From Octadecabacter sp. (lineage in GTDB: Bacteria > Pseudomonadota > Alphaproteobacteria > Rhodobacterales > Rhodobacteraceae): 64,000 nucleotides of DNA. The translations under genes and the position numbers were made by a program. Shown here in pieces: positions 52,098 through 61,338 of this stretch; the first letter of the stretch is position 1; every line of letters begins with the position of its first letter. The stretch is from positions 1 through 64,000 of the forward strand of contig JAPKAD010000004.1 of assembly GCA_028825445.1 (NCBI GenBank), read 5' to 3'. The notes under the pieces were generated by a model. The model was not told where the DNA came from. It worked only from the letters and a program-made list of their open reading frames with translations, and did not search any database.

Positions 52098-53104
52098 GCC
52101 CAGTTGCCTTTTGACATGAGTCCAAGACTTTCAAGCTGGCGCCAGTTGATGTATTTTTCAGACCATTTGCACCAAAGGTCTGGATGTTGCGAAATTTGGT
52201 CTGCATAGGCCTTGTATTCCCGACTATCAGCATAGTGCTGACCACGAACCAACTCTTCTGCTGCCTTCGCAGCAAACGTATCAAGAAATTTAGCATGCAG
52301 CAGCACACCTGATGCTTTTTCCCCACCCCATTCATCATAAACAATGTTCAGCCCACGTGGCAAAATTATGTGAGTGGAACTCACATAGGCAAATTTTTTA
52401 TCCCACTTCACCAGTGGCGTTTTGTTCAACGCCGGAGCACGACATGGTTCGTCCTGGAAAAACATCCGCGCCCGTGGCCCACCCTGAATCCATAGGTTAT
52501 AAAACAAATGATTCTTTAAAACTGAGTAATTGCCACTGTCAAACCAAGACGTAATTTTTATAGGATCTTGGCCACGCTGATAAGGCACCGCATCAAGCCT
52601 ACCCTTGGGGTACATATCCAGCAACATCACACCAAAACTGCGAATGTCTGACGCATCCAGCCAATCGGTCAATGCTCGCACAGGCCGTGTATCACAGAAC
52701 GGGTAAATAAAGAATTCATCTGGATCGACAACAAGCGTCCAATGACCATCCGCATATTTGCGCTGCAGGTGGTTCAACCAGTCGACGCCAAACCGCGAAT
52801 GGCGATAACTACCCTTTGCCTTCCAAATCGAAACATCCGGTTGCTTCGCGGCATAGTAACCACCGTCATCATCACTATCGTTATCCACCATAATAAAATG
52901 GTCAACACCTAAGTCACGGTAATATTTAAAGAAATATGGTAAACGAATATCCTCGTTGCGAAACGTACAGAACACAAGGATGTCGCTGGGCTTAATTTGG
53001 CGGGTTCGATCTTTGACCACCGACAACTCACGAGACTTGCGCCAAGCATACAAGTGACAGCGCTTTCGCTGAAGGCGGAGCCGATATGATGTCCAAGCGC
53101 CCAA
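52094..53104 (-). CDS. Glycosyltransferase family 2-like protein (first paralogue)
   Basis: A 336-residue GT-A fold enzyme of the Glyco_tranf_2_4 type. Key parts: VFCTFRNEDIRLPYFFKYY, the nucleotide-binding FIMVDNDSDDD and the metal-binding VVDPDEFFIYP. Other conserved runs, LDMYPKG, NLWIQGG, LNKTPLVKW and SGVLLHAKFL, are shared with the neighbouring gene, showing duplication. Start TTG 53104 is chosen since GGAAGGA lies just before it; the basic N-terminus then fits its paralogue. It overlaps the GT14 gene by 4 nt. Donor and acceptor are unknown. Confidence 0.85.
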   Translation of the reverse strand: MGAWTSYRLRLQRKRCHLYAWRKSRELSVVKDRTRQIKPSDILVFCTFRNEDIRLPYFFKYYRDLGVDHFIMVDNDSDDDGGYYAAKQPDVSIWKAKGSYRHSRFGVDWLNHLQRKYADGHWTLVVDPDEFFIYPFCDTRPVRALTDWLDASDIRSFGVMLLDMYPKGRLDAVPYQRGQDPIKITSWFDSGNYSVLKNHLFYNLWIQGGPRARMFFQDEPCRAPALNKTPLVKWDKKFAYVSSTHIILPRGLNIVYDEWGGEKASGVLLHAKFLDTFAAKAAEELVRGQHYADSREYKAYADQISQHPDLWCKWSEKYINWRQLESLGLMSKGNWA

Positions 53105-53256
53105 AATGGTCCTTCCGGTCCTGTCCCAAAGTCTGCAAACTCCACAAGGACTTTATAGTTAACACACCATTGATAATACGATAAAATATCACCTGTTGTC
53201 GCTAATCAATAAACAATAGAGGGTATTAGGCAATCTTTCGAAAGGCTGAATCCGAA

Positions 53257-54315
53257 TTACCAAGTCCCACGTGCCATCAACCCAAGCGTTTCAAGCTGCG
53301 CTATACCACTATATTTAACAGACAAATCACTCCAAAGATTGGGGTCATTAATTAATGCATTATAGTAAGACTGGTACAAATCACTATTCTCAAAGTGTTG
53401 CCTACGAGACAGTTCTTCGATAGATTTTTCGCCAATATTGGGTAAAAATTTTGTGTGCAAAAGCACGCCAGACACGCGCGCCACTTCGCCCAGGTCAAAT
53501 ACATCGTTCAACCGACGTGGCAATATCTGATGGGTAGACGTGACATACGCAAAGCCACGCCGCCATTTTACCAGTGGGGTCTTGTTCAATGTTGGAGACA
53601 GGTTAGGCTGGCTGCTAAAAAACATCCGGTCCCGCACACCACCTTGGATCCACAAATTGCCAAAAACTGGATGTATCCTTGCACGGTAGTTGTCAGCGTC
53701 AAACCACAGAAGGGTCAAAATTGGATTACCTCCCCCATAATGACGCGTCCGTCCAATTGGACCTTTGGGGTACATATCCAGCATTAACACTCCAAATGCC
53801 TCAAGGCCTTTAGAATCCAGGTATTGAGTCAATGCGCATAAATCACGTGTGTCACTGTCAGGATAGACCAAGAGTTCATCTGCATCGACCGTCAGGCACC
53901 ATCGGCCAACACCATGTTTAATCTGCAAACATGTCAACCAATCCACCCCAAATCGCGAGGCTTTATAACTGTGCGGCGTGGTCCATAGCGACACATCCGG
54001 CTGCTTTCTTAGAAACTCTCCAGTGCCGTCATCACTGGCGTTGTCCACGATCAGAAAATGAGCAACCCCAAGCCCACGATAATGTGAAAGCCAGTGTTCA
54101 ATCCGCACTATTTCGTTGCGCACGGTCGAGAAAACTAAAACACCCTGCTTTGGGATGGCCCTACCTAAAATGGGTCTTATCTCAGCTCGGCGACGTAAAG
54201 AACGTACAATCAAACGTCGCCTTTTCCACCGCATGCGGTAGGCAAATAGAATTTTGGAGAAATAAGATAATTTATCTTTATCCCCTGTTATAACAAAGGG
54301 GAACATCCGCCTCAA
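53257..54315 (-). CDS. Glycosyltransferase family 2-like protein (second paralogue)
   Basis: A 352-residue paralogue of the gene to its left. It has VFSTVRNEIVRIEHWL, FLIVDNASDDG and the metal-binding TVDADELLVYP, then LDMYPKG, NLWIQGGVRDRMFF, LNKTPLVKW, YVTSTHQILPR and SGVLLHTKFL in the same order. The N-terminus (1-55) is strongly basic (MRWKRRRLIVRSLRRR), perhaps a membrane-surface contact. About 150 nt without a gene separate it from its paralogue; only 2 nt separate it from the GalU-like gene. It probably adds a different sugar in the same glycan. Confidence 0.85.
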   Translation of the reverse strand: MRRMFPFVITGDKDKLSYFSKILFAYRMRWKRRRLIVRSLRRRAEIRPILGRAIPKQGVLVFSTVRNEIVRIEHWLSHYRGLGVAHFLIVDNASDDGTGEFLRKQPDVSLWTTPHSYKASRFGVDWLTCLQIKHGVGRWCLTVDADELLVYPDSDTRDLCALTQYLDSKGLEAFGVLMLDMYPKGPIGRTRHYGGGNPILTLLWFDADNYRARIHPVFGNLWIQGGVRDRMFFSSQPNLSPTLNKTPLVKWRRGFAYVTSTHQILPRRLNDVFDLGEVARVSGVLLHTKFLPNIGEKSIEELSRRQHFENSDLYQSYYNALINDPNLWSDLSVKYSGIAQLETLGLMARGTW

Positions 54316-54317
54316 CG

Positions 54318-55181
54318 CTACTGTGCAGTCTGCTGCATCAACATCAGTTCGCGTTGATCCAAAGATGTCAGCCCGAAGGCTGTAGTCGCCTTCAGGAAAC
54401 CACCTCTAGTTCCACGGCCAAACCGCTTTCCGCTAAATCGAAACCCAAACAAATTATGCCCGTCCTTTAATTCAGCTTCAATCTCATCAGTTAATTGAAC
54501 TTTACCACCGACCCCACTTTTAATCTTATTCAGATTCTGCATGATCAGTGGCCATAGGATATTGCACCAAATAACGGCCAAACTGGACGGCACTTCATCA
54601 GAAGGTGGCTTTTCAACCAGACCGTTGACAGACACGATCGTTTCAAAGTCTTCTTTGATTTCGATCATGCTGTAGGATGATACTTTTTCTTCAGGCACTT
54701 CCATCGCAATAAACATGCCGTCACCCGTTTCATCATACACTTCGACAGCCTTCTTAAGGCAAGGCGTTTCAACCGCAATCACATCATCAGGGTGGATAAC
54801 TGCGAACAACACATCAGCAAAAAGACGGCGGGCGCACCAAGCTGCATGGTCCAAACCGAGAGCTTTATGCAGATAGATATAGGCGATGGCACCACTTTTT
54901 ATGTTAGTTGATTTCAGCTCCGGCAACATCTCAAATTTACTTTTTTCTCGTAGCGTATTTTTTGGTTCTGGCGCAATGTTGGAGTAATTCTCAAGTGCTG
55001 ATTTACCGCGCGAAGTTACAAAAAATAATTCTTTGAGACCTACCACTCGGGCTTCATCAATTACATAATTAACCAAAGGGCGATCAATGAACGCCATAAT
55101 CTCGTTAGGAATAGATCTCATTGCGGGTAAGAAGCGCATACCCACCATAGGAAAGATCGCTTTTGTTACCCTCTTTTGCAT
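54318..55181 (-). CDS. Degenerate GalU-like nucleotidyltransferase
   Basis: A 287-residue protein aligned along its full length with UTP-glucose-1-phosphate uridylyltransferase (RSIPNEIM, RPLVNYVIDEAR, FVTSRGKSALE, KALGLDHAAWCARR, PDDVIAVE, EKPPSDEVPSSLAVI, GGKVQLTDEIE). Key residues differ. The nucleotide loop, normally G-L-G-T-R-F-L-P-A-T-K, reads G-M-R-F-L-P-A-M-R: two residues are lost and the Lys has become Arg. GLGHA is GLDHA, VIG is VIW, and the late D-C-G-S is G-R-G-T. The reading frame is intact, so it may be a scaffold or regulator, or a young pseudogene. It is 2 nt before GT2 on the same strand. UDP-glucose formation should not be inferred from it. Confidence 0.8.
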   Translation of the reverse strand: MQKRVTKAIFPMVGMRFLPAMRSIPNEIMAFIDRPLVNYVIDEARVVGLKELFFVTSRGKSALENYSNIAPEPKNTLREKSKFEMLPELKSTNIKSGAIAYIYLHKALGLDHAAWCARRLFADVLFAVIHPDDVIAVETPCLKKAVEVYDETGDGMFIAMEVPEEKVSSYSMIEIKEDFETIVSVNGLVEKPPSDEVPSSLAVIWCNILWPLIMQNLNKIKSGVGGKVQLTDEIEAELKDGHNLFGFRFSGKRFGRGTRGGFLKATTAFGLTSLDQRELMLMQQTAQ

Positions 55182-55296
55182 TTCTCACCTTTTTTGAACC
55201 CTTTTTAAAATTTTAATTATTAATATTTAACCATAAAAAATTACCCTCACTGTGATCAATCTTTGACCAAAAGACAAAATAATTGAATCATGCTAG

Positions 55297-56097
55297 TCAG
55301 GGATGACCCATCTCTGCAAGCATTGCTTCAATTTTTTGAACATCTTGGGGGTTATTGAGTTCCCAAAATTGCCGACCTCGGGCTTCAACCTCAACACACA
55401 GCATATGAGTGCCACGTTCTAAAAATCGCAATTGCTCAAGACCCTCAAGTTGCTCTAGCGGCCCTGACGCCCAACTCGGATAGGCGGCCAACGCCAACGG
55501 ACGGTAGGCGTAGACGCCAACATGGTGAAAAATAGGGGTTTTTTCATCATCCTTATATTCTTGACCGGTGTAGGGAATTACTTCTTTTGAGAAAAACAGA
55601 GCGTTGTGGTCAGCACCAAACACTGCTGTCGTACCGCCAACACGACCTTGACGGCGATCGCTCAACAACCCGTTTAGGGCACGACCATCACAGCGCAACA
55701 CAGGTGTCGCAACTTCTGCAACTGGATGCGCAGACAGGCCAGCTACAAGATTTTCAATAAACCAAGCAGGCGTCAACGGAGCATCGCCTTGCAAGTTCAC
55801 GACAATATCATACCCACCACCCAATAAGCTCAAAGCTTCGGCGCAACGCTCAGTTCCATTTTGACAGTCTGGCGATGTTATTACGACCTCCGCACCAAAT
55901 GCCTCAGCCGCTGATTTAATTCGGTCATCGTCAGTTGCGACAACAACACGGTCCACACCCGTAACTTTTTGAGCTGCTTCCCATGATCGCTGAATAAGAT
56001 TTTTTGACTCACCGTTTACACCTCGCAATTCAACCAAAGGTTTTCCTGGATAACGCGACGACTTATAACGTGCTGGGATGACAACTAGGACTTTCAT
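55297..56097 (-). CDS. kdsB: CMP-Kdo synthetase
   Basis: A 266-residue cytidylyltransferase activating Kdo as CMP-Kdo for lipid A core or capsule linker. VVIPARYKSSRYPGKPL at the N-terminus holds the CTP-binding loop; VVVATDDDRI, VVNLQGDAPLTP and the late region LEQLRFLE are characteristic. In many KdsB the motif is Asn-Val-Gln-Gly-Asp-Glu-Pro; here Ala replaces Glu. The start overlaps the cysQ stop by one base (TAATG). About 115 nt without a gene lead to the GalU-like gene. Confidence 0.93.
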   Translation of the reverse strand: MKVLVVIPARYKSSRYPGKPLVELRGVNGESKNLIQRSWEAAQKVTGVDRVVVATDDDRIKSAAEAFGAEVVITSPDCQNGTERCAEALSLLGGGYDIVVNLQGDAPLTPAWFIENLVAGLSAHPVAEVATPVLRCDGRALNGLLSDRRQGRVGGTTAVFGADHNALFFSKEVIPYTGQEYKDDEKTPIFHHVGVYAYRPLALAAYPSWASGPLEQLEGLEQLRFLERGTHMLCVEVEARGRQFWELNNPQDVQKIEAMLAEMGHP

Positions 56098-56894
56098 TAC
56101 GGGCGCTTCAAATCAATACCGGGCGCGTGGGCAATAAAGAACGGGTTAGCGAAACCTTCTTTCCCATAGGTTAGTGACGTATGGTCATCAAAACGTACAA
56201 CATGACCGCCTGCACCCGACAGAACCGCGTGACCCGCCGCTGTGTCCCATTCCATCGTGCGACCAACACGTGGATACAGATCCGCCTCACCAGTTGCGAC
56301 TAGACAGAACTTTAACGACGATCCTGCACTTTTTATGTCATTTACAGCGTACTTACTAATGTAATCGTCCGTCGCCTGATCTCGGTGCGATTTAGATGCA
56401 ACAACCATTAAACCTGCGTTGTCTGGCGTGGAAACAGCAATCGGTACCGTTGTTCCAACTGTATTTTTATCAAGATTGCCAACTTCTTCAACCGATACAC
56501 CCACTGCATTAGTATAGAACAACCGCCCCTTATCAGGTGCATAAACCACACCTCGAATCGGGACACCCTCATGGACATAGGCGATATTAACAGTAAAATC
56601 ACCACGACGATGGATAAACTCCTTAGTACCATCCAACGGATCAACAATTATGAATGTATTGGCCGTCACACTGTGACTTTCGGCCTGCTCCTCGGTAACA
56701 AGTGCAACATCTGGAAACGCCACCCGCAAACCGGCAAAAATATGTGCATCCGCTGCTTCATCTGCAGCAGTGACTGGACTATCATCACTTTTTGAACGCA
56801 CATTAAAATCATCAGAGTTGTAAATATCCATGATGATATCACCTGCTTCCAGAGAAAGTTTTCGCATCACTTCCGTCAATTTATCAAAATCCAT
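56097..56894 (-). CDS. cysQ: 3'(2'),5'-bisphosphate nucleotidase
   Basis: A 265-residue Mg-dependent, Li-sensitive-type phosphatase that hydrolyses PAP to AMP. TAADEAAD, VTEEQAES, the metal-binding DPLDGTKEF, and the C-terminal EWDTAAGHAVLSGAGG are classic for the inositol-monophosphatase superfamily, CysQ branch. ATG 56894 follows TAGGAG; the open frame to 56984 is not family-like. PAP is the by-product of sulfotransferases, and a double sulfotransferase lies 6 kb downstream on this strand, a sensible link. It is coupled to kdsB. Confidence 0.93.
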   Translation of the reverse strand: MDFDKLTEVMRKLSLEAGDIIMDIYNSDDFNVRSKSDDSPVTAADEAADAHIFAGLRVAFPDVALVTEEQAESHSVTANTFIIVDPLDGTKEFIHRRGDFTVNIAYVHEGVPIRGVVYAPDKGRLFYTNAVGVSVEEVGNLDKNTVGTTVPIAVSTPDNAGLMVVASKSHRDQATDDYISKYAVNDIKSAGSSLKFCLVATGEADLYPRVGRTMEWDTAAGHAVLSGAGGHVVRFDDHTSLTYGKEGFANPFFIAHAPGIDLKRP

Positions 56895-57041
56895 CACACA
56901 ACTCCTACATAATAATTGATCACGGGTATTTTTATTGATCCAATAAATTTGACCCCTTATGGTGAGATGCTGAAGGATCATCAAGATTTACGTGCCTTGT
57001 GAGACACTCAACCAGAAAAAACTGAAATTAGCAGGCTATTA

Positions 57042-57869
57042 ATGTTCGAAGTACATCGCACCAAAACCCATTCAGGCTCACGTTCAGCGCTCAGCATGTT
57101 AGAATTGATATATCATTCAATAGTACGTGAAGTTCGTAAAGATCACCGAAATGCAGTCGTCGGTCTGATTATGAACATAATGCAAACTATCGTTTTTGTG
57201 GCTGCATTCTATTTTATGTTTTCGATTCTCGACCTAAGAGGCTCAGCAATCCGCGGTGACTTTTTACTTTATATCATGTCAGGAATATTTTTATTTTTAA
57301 CGCACACAAAGGCGATGGGCGCAGTACTTGGTGCCGAAGGTCCAGCATCCGCAATGATGAAACATGCACCAATGAACACCATTGTGGCGATCACATCCTC
57401 AGCCATCGCGTCGCTCTATATTCAAGTGCTATCGATGTCAGTAGTTTTATATTTGTATCACGTAATTTTTGGCCCAATCACGATTGTTGATCCTATCAGT
57501 GCCATGGGGAGTTTACTGCTCGCGTGGTTCTCCGGTGTGGCCGTTGGGATGATCTTTTTAGCCATCAAGCCTTGGTTCTCTGGATTCGTTTCAATTGCTT
57601 CGTCAATCTATGCCCGTGCCAACATGATTGCGTCAGGTAAAATGTTTGTTGCCAACTCACTGCCTGGCTTCATGTTACCAATTTTTGATTGGAACCCTTT
57701 ATTTCACTGTATTGATCAAGCGCGTGGATACGTTTTTATTAACTATAATCCACATTTCACCTCCATCAGTTACCCAATAAAGGTGTCACTAATTCTGATT
57801 ATGATCGGCCTGATGCTCGAATTTTATACCCGAAAAAACGCATCTGCCAGCTGGGATGCCGCAAGATGA
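57042..57869 (+). CDS. KpsM/Wzm-type polysaccharide ABC transporter permease
   Basis: A 275-residue ABC-2 type permease with about six to seven hydrophobic segments (about 45-62, 75-95, 115-145, 155-178, 235-256). It has a charged N-terminal amphipathic part (IYHSIVREVRKDHRNAV) and late WNPLFHCIDQARGYVF, characteristic of capsule/O-antigen exporters: the segment before the last helices in KpsM reads similarly. Transcribed away from cysQ-kdsB. The ATPase partner (KpsT) and the outer-membrane/periplasmic parts (KpsD/E) are not in the window, so they must lie elsewhere. Supports a surface glycan role for this region. Confidence 0.85.
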   Translation: MFEVHRTKTHSGSRSALSMLELIYHSIVREVRKDHRNAVVGLIMNIMQTIVFVAAFYFMFSILDLRGSAIRGDFLLYIMSGIFLFLTHTKAMGAVLGAEGPASAMMKHAPMNTIVAITSSAIASLYIQVLSMSVVLYLYHVIFGPITIVDPISAMGSLLLAWFSGVAVGMIFLAIKPWFSGFVSIASSIYARANMIASGKMFVANSLPGFMLPIFDWNPLFHCIDQARGYVFINYNPHFTSISYPIKVSLILIMIGLMLEFYTRKNASASWDAAR

Positions 57870-57942
57870 AGTGCTTTAAACAAAATTAGTGCTTATCTTG
57901 TTAGGTACATTAGAAAATTCATAGTTTCCTTCCAGACAGTAA

Positions 57943-58191
57943 ATGGTCACAAATATCTCCAGTAACAATATCAATAAATATTCTTATCAAAACAAGCGTG
58001 TCGTCCAAAAAATCGACAGACTTGGCACTAACGCTCTAAAGGTAAAAGGACTGTCAACTTTCAAAGTGTGGACCAAATTTGGCATGAGCAAGCGGTTTGG
58101 CTTGGTCCCAAAACAATTTGATGCAGCCGATCTGCTGCATCAAAATAAAATGTCACGCACCATGTTATACTTTAAAACTAAATCGATCTGA
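57943..58191 (+). CDS. Small basic hypothetical protein
   Basis: An 82-residue frame on the same strand as the permease, 73 nt after it. It is strongly basic with a central KVKGLSTFKVW and KRFGLVPKQFDAADLL. That pattern (basic helix, Pro-Lys, then an Ala-Ala-x-Leu-Leu helix) looks like selected protein rather than noise, and small basic proteins at this position are what I loosely recall from relatives. No clear ribosome-binding site precedes ATG 57943. It may also be decaying. Confidence 0.4.
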   Translation: MVTNISSNNINKYSYQNKRVVQKIDRLGTNALKVKGLSTFKVWTKFGMSKRFGLVPKQFDAADLLHQNKMSRTMLYFKTKSI

Positions 58192-58579
58192 GACGCCTAA
58201 TGATAACTGCGTAATGTTTAATATGACGCTTTCTGAGGAGCTAACTGCATCCTACCTGTTCTACGCAAATAATTCGCTCAGAACGAGCACATTGCTAAAG
58301 TCTAAGAGGGTTTGGTGTTGACTCATATTCATCATCACTACGCTGCAACGATAGAATGGCAGATCGAGAATTCGCCATATTGGTGTTTATGTTCAAGCAG
58401 GCGCTCGATAGAAGTAATTTATAGGCCAGCTATTGCACAATGCACATAGGCTAACTTCTTTAGATTCTTAGCTATACTGACGCAATACATAATGAATGCG
58501 CTTAAAAGGTATTTTAAATAAGGACACTATTAAACCTCACTTCTCCTTTGAACTTAATATAAATGTTGAGTAATGACGT
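58192..58579. other. Intergenic region upstream of the alkB stop
   Basis: About 390 nt with no supported gene. Short frames only; no RNA motif, repeat or terminator I would stand by. Confidence 0.5.
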
Positions 58580-59194
58580 TTACGTCACCACCCGAAGCGT
58601 CAGGTTTATACGCCCGCCACCCGACAACAGGGTCGAGGACCCTGCACGCGTTTTGTCAATACCGTGGTATATTAACCGCGCGTCACCGCCCATCACCACC
58701 ACATCGCCTGATTTTAACCAGATTGATTCTGTCTTGCCACCGCGCGTGGTATTACCAATACGAAACAACCCATCATCACCCAATGACACTGACACAACAG
58801 GTTCCCCAAACTCTGCCTCATCACGATCCTGATGCATTCCCATCTTTGCCGCCTCTCGATACAAGTTAACCAAGCAGCATTCTGGAGCCCGAGCTGATCC
58901 GGACACCAACCCCCAAACATCCAAAATTGACGCTGGTATCGCAGGCCACACCGCGCCATTTGGATGATGTTCCGAATATCTGTAGCCAGAACGGTCAGAA
59001 AACCAACCAAACCGCCCCGCACTGGTCATTTGTACCGACATCGGCTTGCCATAAGGCGTCATAGGCGAAAATAGTGGCGCTTCGGCAACAATCCTTCGAA
59101 TATCACTAATCATTGCCTCTTGTGCGGGCCGATCGAGTAGTGCTTGCCAGACTTGAACCCCACGTAAGTCTACTGTTGGGCGTCCCATATTCAT
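58580..59194 (-). CDS. alkB: Alpha-ketoglutarate-dependent DNA dealkylase AlkB
   Basis: A 204-residue Fe(II)/2-oxoglutarate dioxygenase that oxidatively removes methyl groups from 1-methyladenine and 3-methylcytosine. The iron triad is in MGMHQDRDE (His and Asp) and IYHGIDK (His); SGGGRINLTLR supplies the 2-oxoglutarate-binding arginines. FGWFSDRSGYRYS forms the nucleotide lid. Start is uncertain between ATG 59194 and 59188; the open frame reaches 59215. It is divergent from dnaK. No other adaptive-response gene is near. Confidence 0.93.
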   Translation of the reverse strand: MNMGRPTVDLRGVQVWQALLDRPAQEAMISDIRRIVAEAPLFSPMTPYGKPMSVQMTSAGRFGWFSDRSGYRYSEHHPNGAVWPAIPASILDVWGLVSGSARAPECCLVNLYREAAKMGMHQDRDEAEFGEPVVSVSLGDDGLFRIGNTTRGGKTESIWLKSGDVVVMGGDARLIYHGIDKTRAGSSTLLSGGGRINLTLRVVT

Positions 59195-59233
59195 CTGTTC
59201 ACCATTTTTGCACACTACCAGCTGTTACATAGG

Positions 59234-59261
59234 TTGCAGCCCCTATTTGTCACACCTATAT
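59234..59261 (+). promoter_or_regulatory. Candidate promoter of dnaK
   Basis: TTGCAG (59234-59239), a 16-nt spacer and CTATAT (59256-59261), about 105 nt before the dnaK start. The spacer begins with CCCCTATTT, which resembles the -10 part of alphaproteobacterial heat-shock promoters, but a matching -35 is not at the right distance. So the sigma factor remains unsettled. Confidence 0.35.
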
Positions 59262-59366
59262 ACACTGCGATCCGAATGGGGCCTCCCTGCTCGGCAACAC
59301 CAACCATAGGCACGGGTGCCGGAACGGGTCCGCGCCGCCTCACATCGCCTCGAAAGGGATTTGAAC

Positions 59367-61268
59367 ATGGCTAAAGTAATTGGCATCGACCTTGGAACCA
59401 CCAACTCTTGTGTAGCCATCATGGATGGCTCGCAACCCCGCGTTATTGAAAACGCAGAAGGCGCGCGCACGACTCCATCTATTGTCGCGTTCACAGACGA
59501 CGAACGCCTAGTGGGTCAACCTGCAAAACGTCAGGCCGTAACGAACCCAGAAAACACCATCTTTGGTGTGAAGCGTCTTGTAGGCCGTCGCAATGATGAC
59601 AAGCATCTCGCAAAAGATAAAAAGAACCTGCCGTTCAACGTCATCGACGGTGGCAATGGCGACGCCTGGATTGAAGCCCGCGATGAGAAATACTCACCTG
59701 CGCAAATCTCAGCAGTAATCTTACAAAAGATGAAAGAAACCGCTGAAAGCTATCTCGGCGAAGAAGTAACGCAAGCCGTCATCACGGTTCCTGCTTACTT
59801 TAACGACGCACAGCGTCAGGCCACAAAAGACGCCGGCAAAATTGCTGGCCTCGAAGTGCTTCGTATCATTAACGAACCAACAGCAGCGGCGCTTGCCTAT
59901 GGACTCGACAAAAAAGAAACCCAAACCATTGCTGTTTATGATCTTGGCGGCGGTACGTTCGACGTAACGATTTTAGAAATTGACGATGGTTTGTTCGAAG
60001 TCAAATCCACCAATGGCGATACGTTCCTTGGGGGTGAAGACTTTGACATGCGTATTGTTAATTACCTTGCGGACGAATTCAAAAAGTCCAACGGCGTTGA
60101 CTTAAAGAATGACAAGATGGCACTTCAACGTCTCAAGGAAGCAGCAGAAAAGGCAAAAATTGAATTGTCTTCTGCGAGCCAGACAGAGATTAACCAGCCG
60201 TTCATTTCAATGGGGAAAGATGGCTCTCCGTTGCACATGGTTATGAAGCTAACCCGTGCAAAGCTGGAAAGCCTTGTGGGCGACCTTATCAAAGCGTCGA
60301 TGAAACCGTGCGCAGCTGCGTTAAAAGACGCGGGCCTGACTACAAAAGACATCGACGAAGTCGTTCTAGTTGGTGGTATGACACGCATGCCAAAAGTAAT
60401 CGAAGAAGTTACAAAATTCTTTGGCAAGGAGCCACATAAAGGCGTGAATCCTGACGAGGTCGTAGCCTTAGGTGCAGCAATTCAGGCTGGTGTCCTTCAA
60501 GGCGACGTCAAAGACGTGGTACTGTTGGATGTCACACCATTGTCCTTGGGGATTGAAACACTCGGCGGTGTCTTCACGCGCTTGATCGATCGCAATACCA
60601 CAATACCAACGAAGAAGAGCCAGGTTTTTTCAACTGCCGAAGACAATCAGAATGCTGTGACCATCCGCGTATTCCAAGGTGAGCGCGAAATGGCTACTGA
60701 CAACAAAATGCTTGGTCAATTTAACCTCGAAAGCATTCCCCCCGCACCACGCGGCATGCCCCAAATCGAAGTAACCTTTGACATTGACGCAAACGGCATT
60801 GTGTCGGTTGGCGCATCCGACAAAGGTACAGGCAAAGAGCAGACGATCACGATTCAAGCGTCTGGAGGTTTGTCCGATGCAGACATCGAACAAATGGTAC
60901 GCGACGCGGAAGAAAACGCTGAATCTGACAAAGACCGTAAGGAACTTGTCGAAGCTCGGAACCAAGCAGAAAGCTTGATTCACTCGACTGAAAAATCGAT
61001 GGAAGAACATGCGGACAAAGTTGATCCAACCACAATCGAGGCGATTGAATTGTCCATCGCTGCACTTAAGGACGACCTGGAAAACGAAGACGCAGGCAAG
61101 ATTAAGTCTGGTATCCAGAACGTAACAGAATCGGCTATGAAGCTAGGCGAAGCTATCTACAAAACCGCACAGCAAGACGCCGGCGAAGTTGAGCCTGACA
61201 TATCAGCCGCCGACGAAGATATTGTCGATGCAGACTTTGAAGATCTCGACGGCGACAAACGCGCCTAA
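59367..61268 (+). CDS. dnaK: Chaperone DnaK (Hsp70)
   Basis: A 633-residue Hsp70. The ATPase domain (about 1-385) opens with [19 protein letters not shown] and contains [47 protein letters not shown] and [11 protein letters not shown]; the linker [19 protein letters not shown] leads to the substrate-binding domain and lid. The C-terminus is the usual acidic tail EDLDGD. ATG 59367 is chosen as the protein then begins at the conserved start. dnaJ follows after 70 nt, with a hairpin in between. Confidence 0.98.
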   Translation: MAKVIGIDLGTTNSCVAIMDGSQPRVIENAEGARTTPSIVAFTDDERLVGQPAKRQAVTNPENTIFGVKRLVGRRNDDKHLAKDKKNLPFNVIDGGNGDAWIEARDEKYSPAQISAVILQKMKETAESYLGEEVTQAVITVPAYFNDAQRQATKDAGKIAGLEVLRIINEPTAAALAYGLDKKETQTIAVYDLGGGTFDVTILEIDDGLFEVKSTNGDTFLGGEDFDMRIVNYLADEFKKSNGVDLKNDKMALQRLKEAAEKAKIELSSASQTEINQPFISMGKDGSPLHMVMKLTRAKLESLVGDLIKASMKPCAAALKDAGLTTKDIDEVVLVGGMTRMPKVIEEVTKFFGKEPHKGVNPDEVVALGAAIQAGVLQGDVKDVVLLDVTPLSLGIETLGGVFTRLIDRNTTIPTKKSQVFSTAEDNQNAVTIRVFQGEREMATDNKMLGQFNLESIPPAPRGMPQIEVTFDIDANGIVSVGASDKGTGKEQTITIQASGGLSDADIEQMVRDAEENAESDKDRKELVEARNQAESLIHSTEKSMEEHADKVDPTTIEAIELSIAALKDDLENEDAGKIKSGIQNVTESAMKLGEAIYKTAQQDAGEVEPDISAADEDIVDADFEDLDGDKRA

Positions 61269-61284
61269 AATTTGGTGAAATTTC

Positions 61285-61312
61285 AAGACCGGCCCATCAT
61301 CAGGCCGGTCTT
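61285..61312 (+). terminator. Hairpin between dnaK and dnaJ
   Basis: AAGACCGGCC (61285-61294), loop CATCATCA, GGCCGGTCTT (61303-61312): a perfect 10-bp stem without a following T-run. It may act as a weak attenuator or an RNA-stability element that makes dnaK exceed dnaJ, rather than a full terminator. Confidence 0.6.
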
Positions 61313-61338
61313 GTCCTTCCCAAAAGGGGAAACTGATC

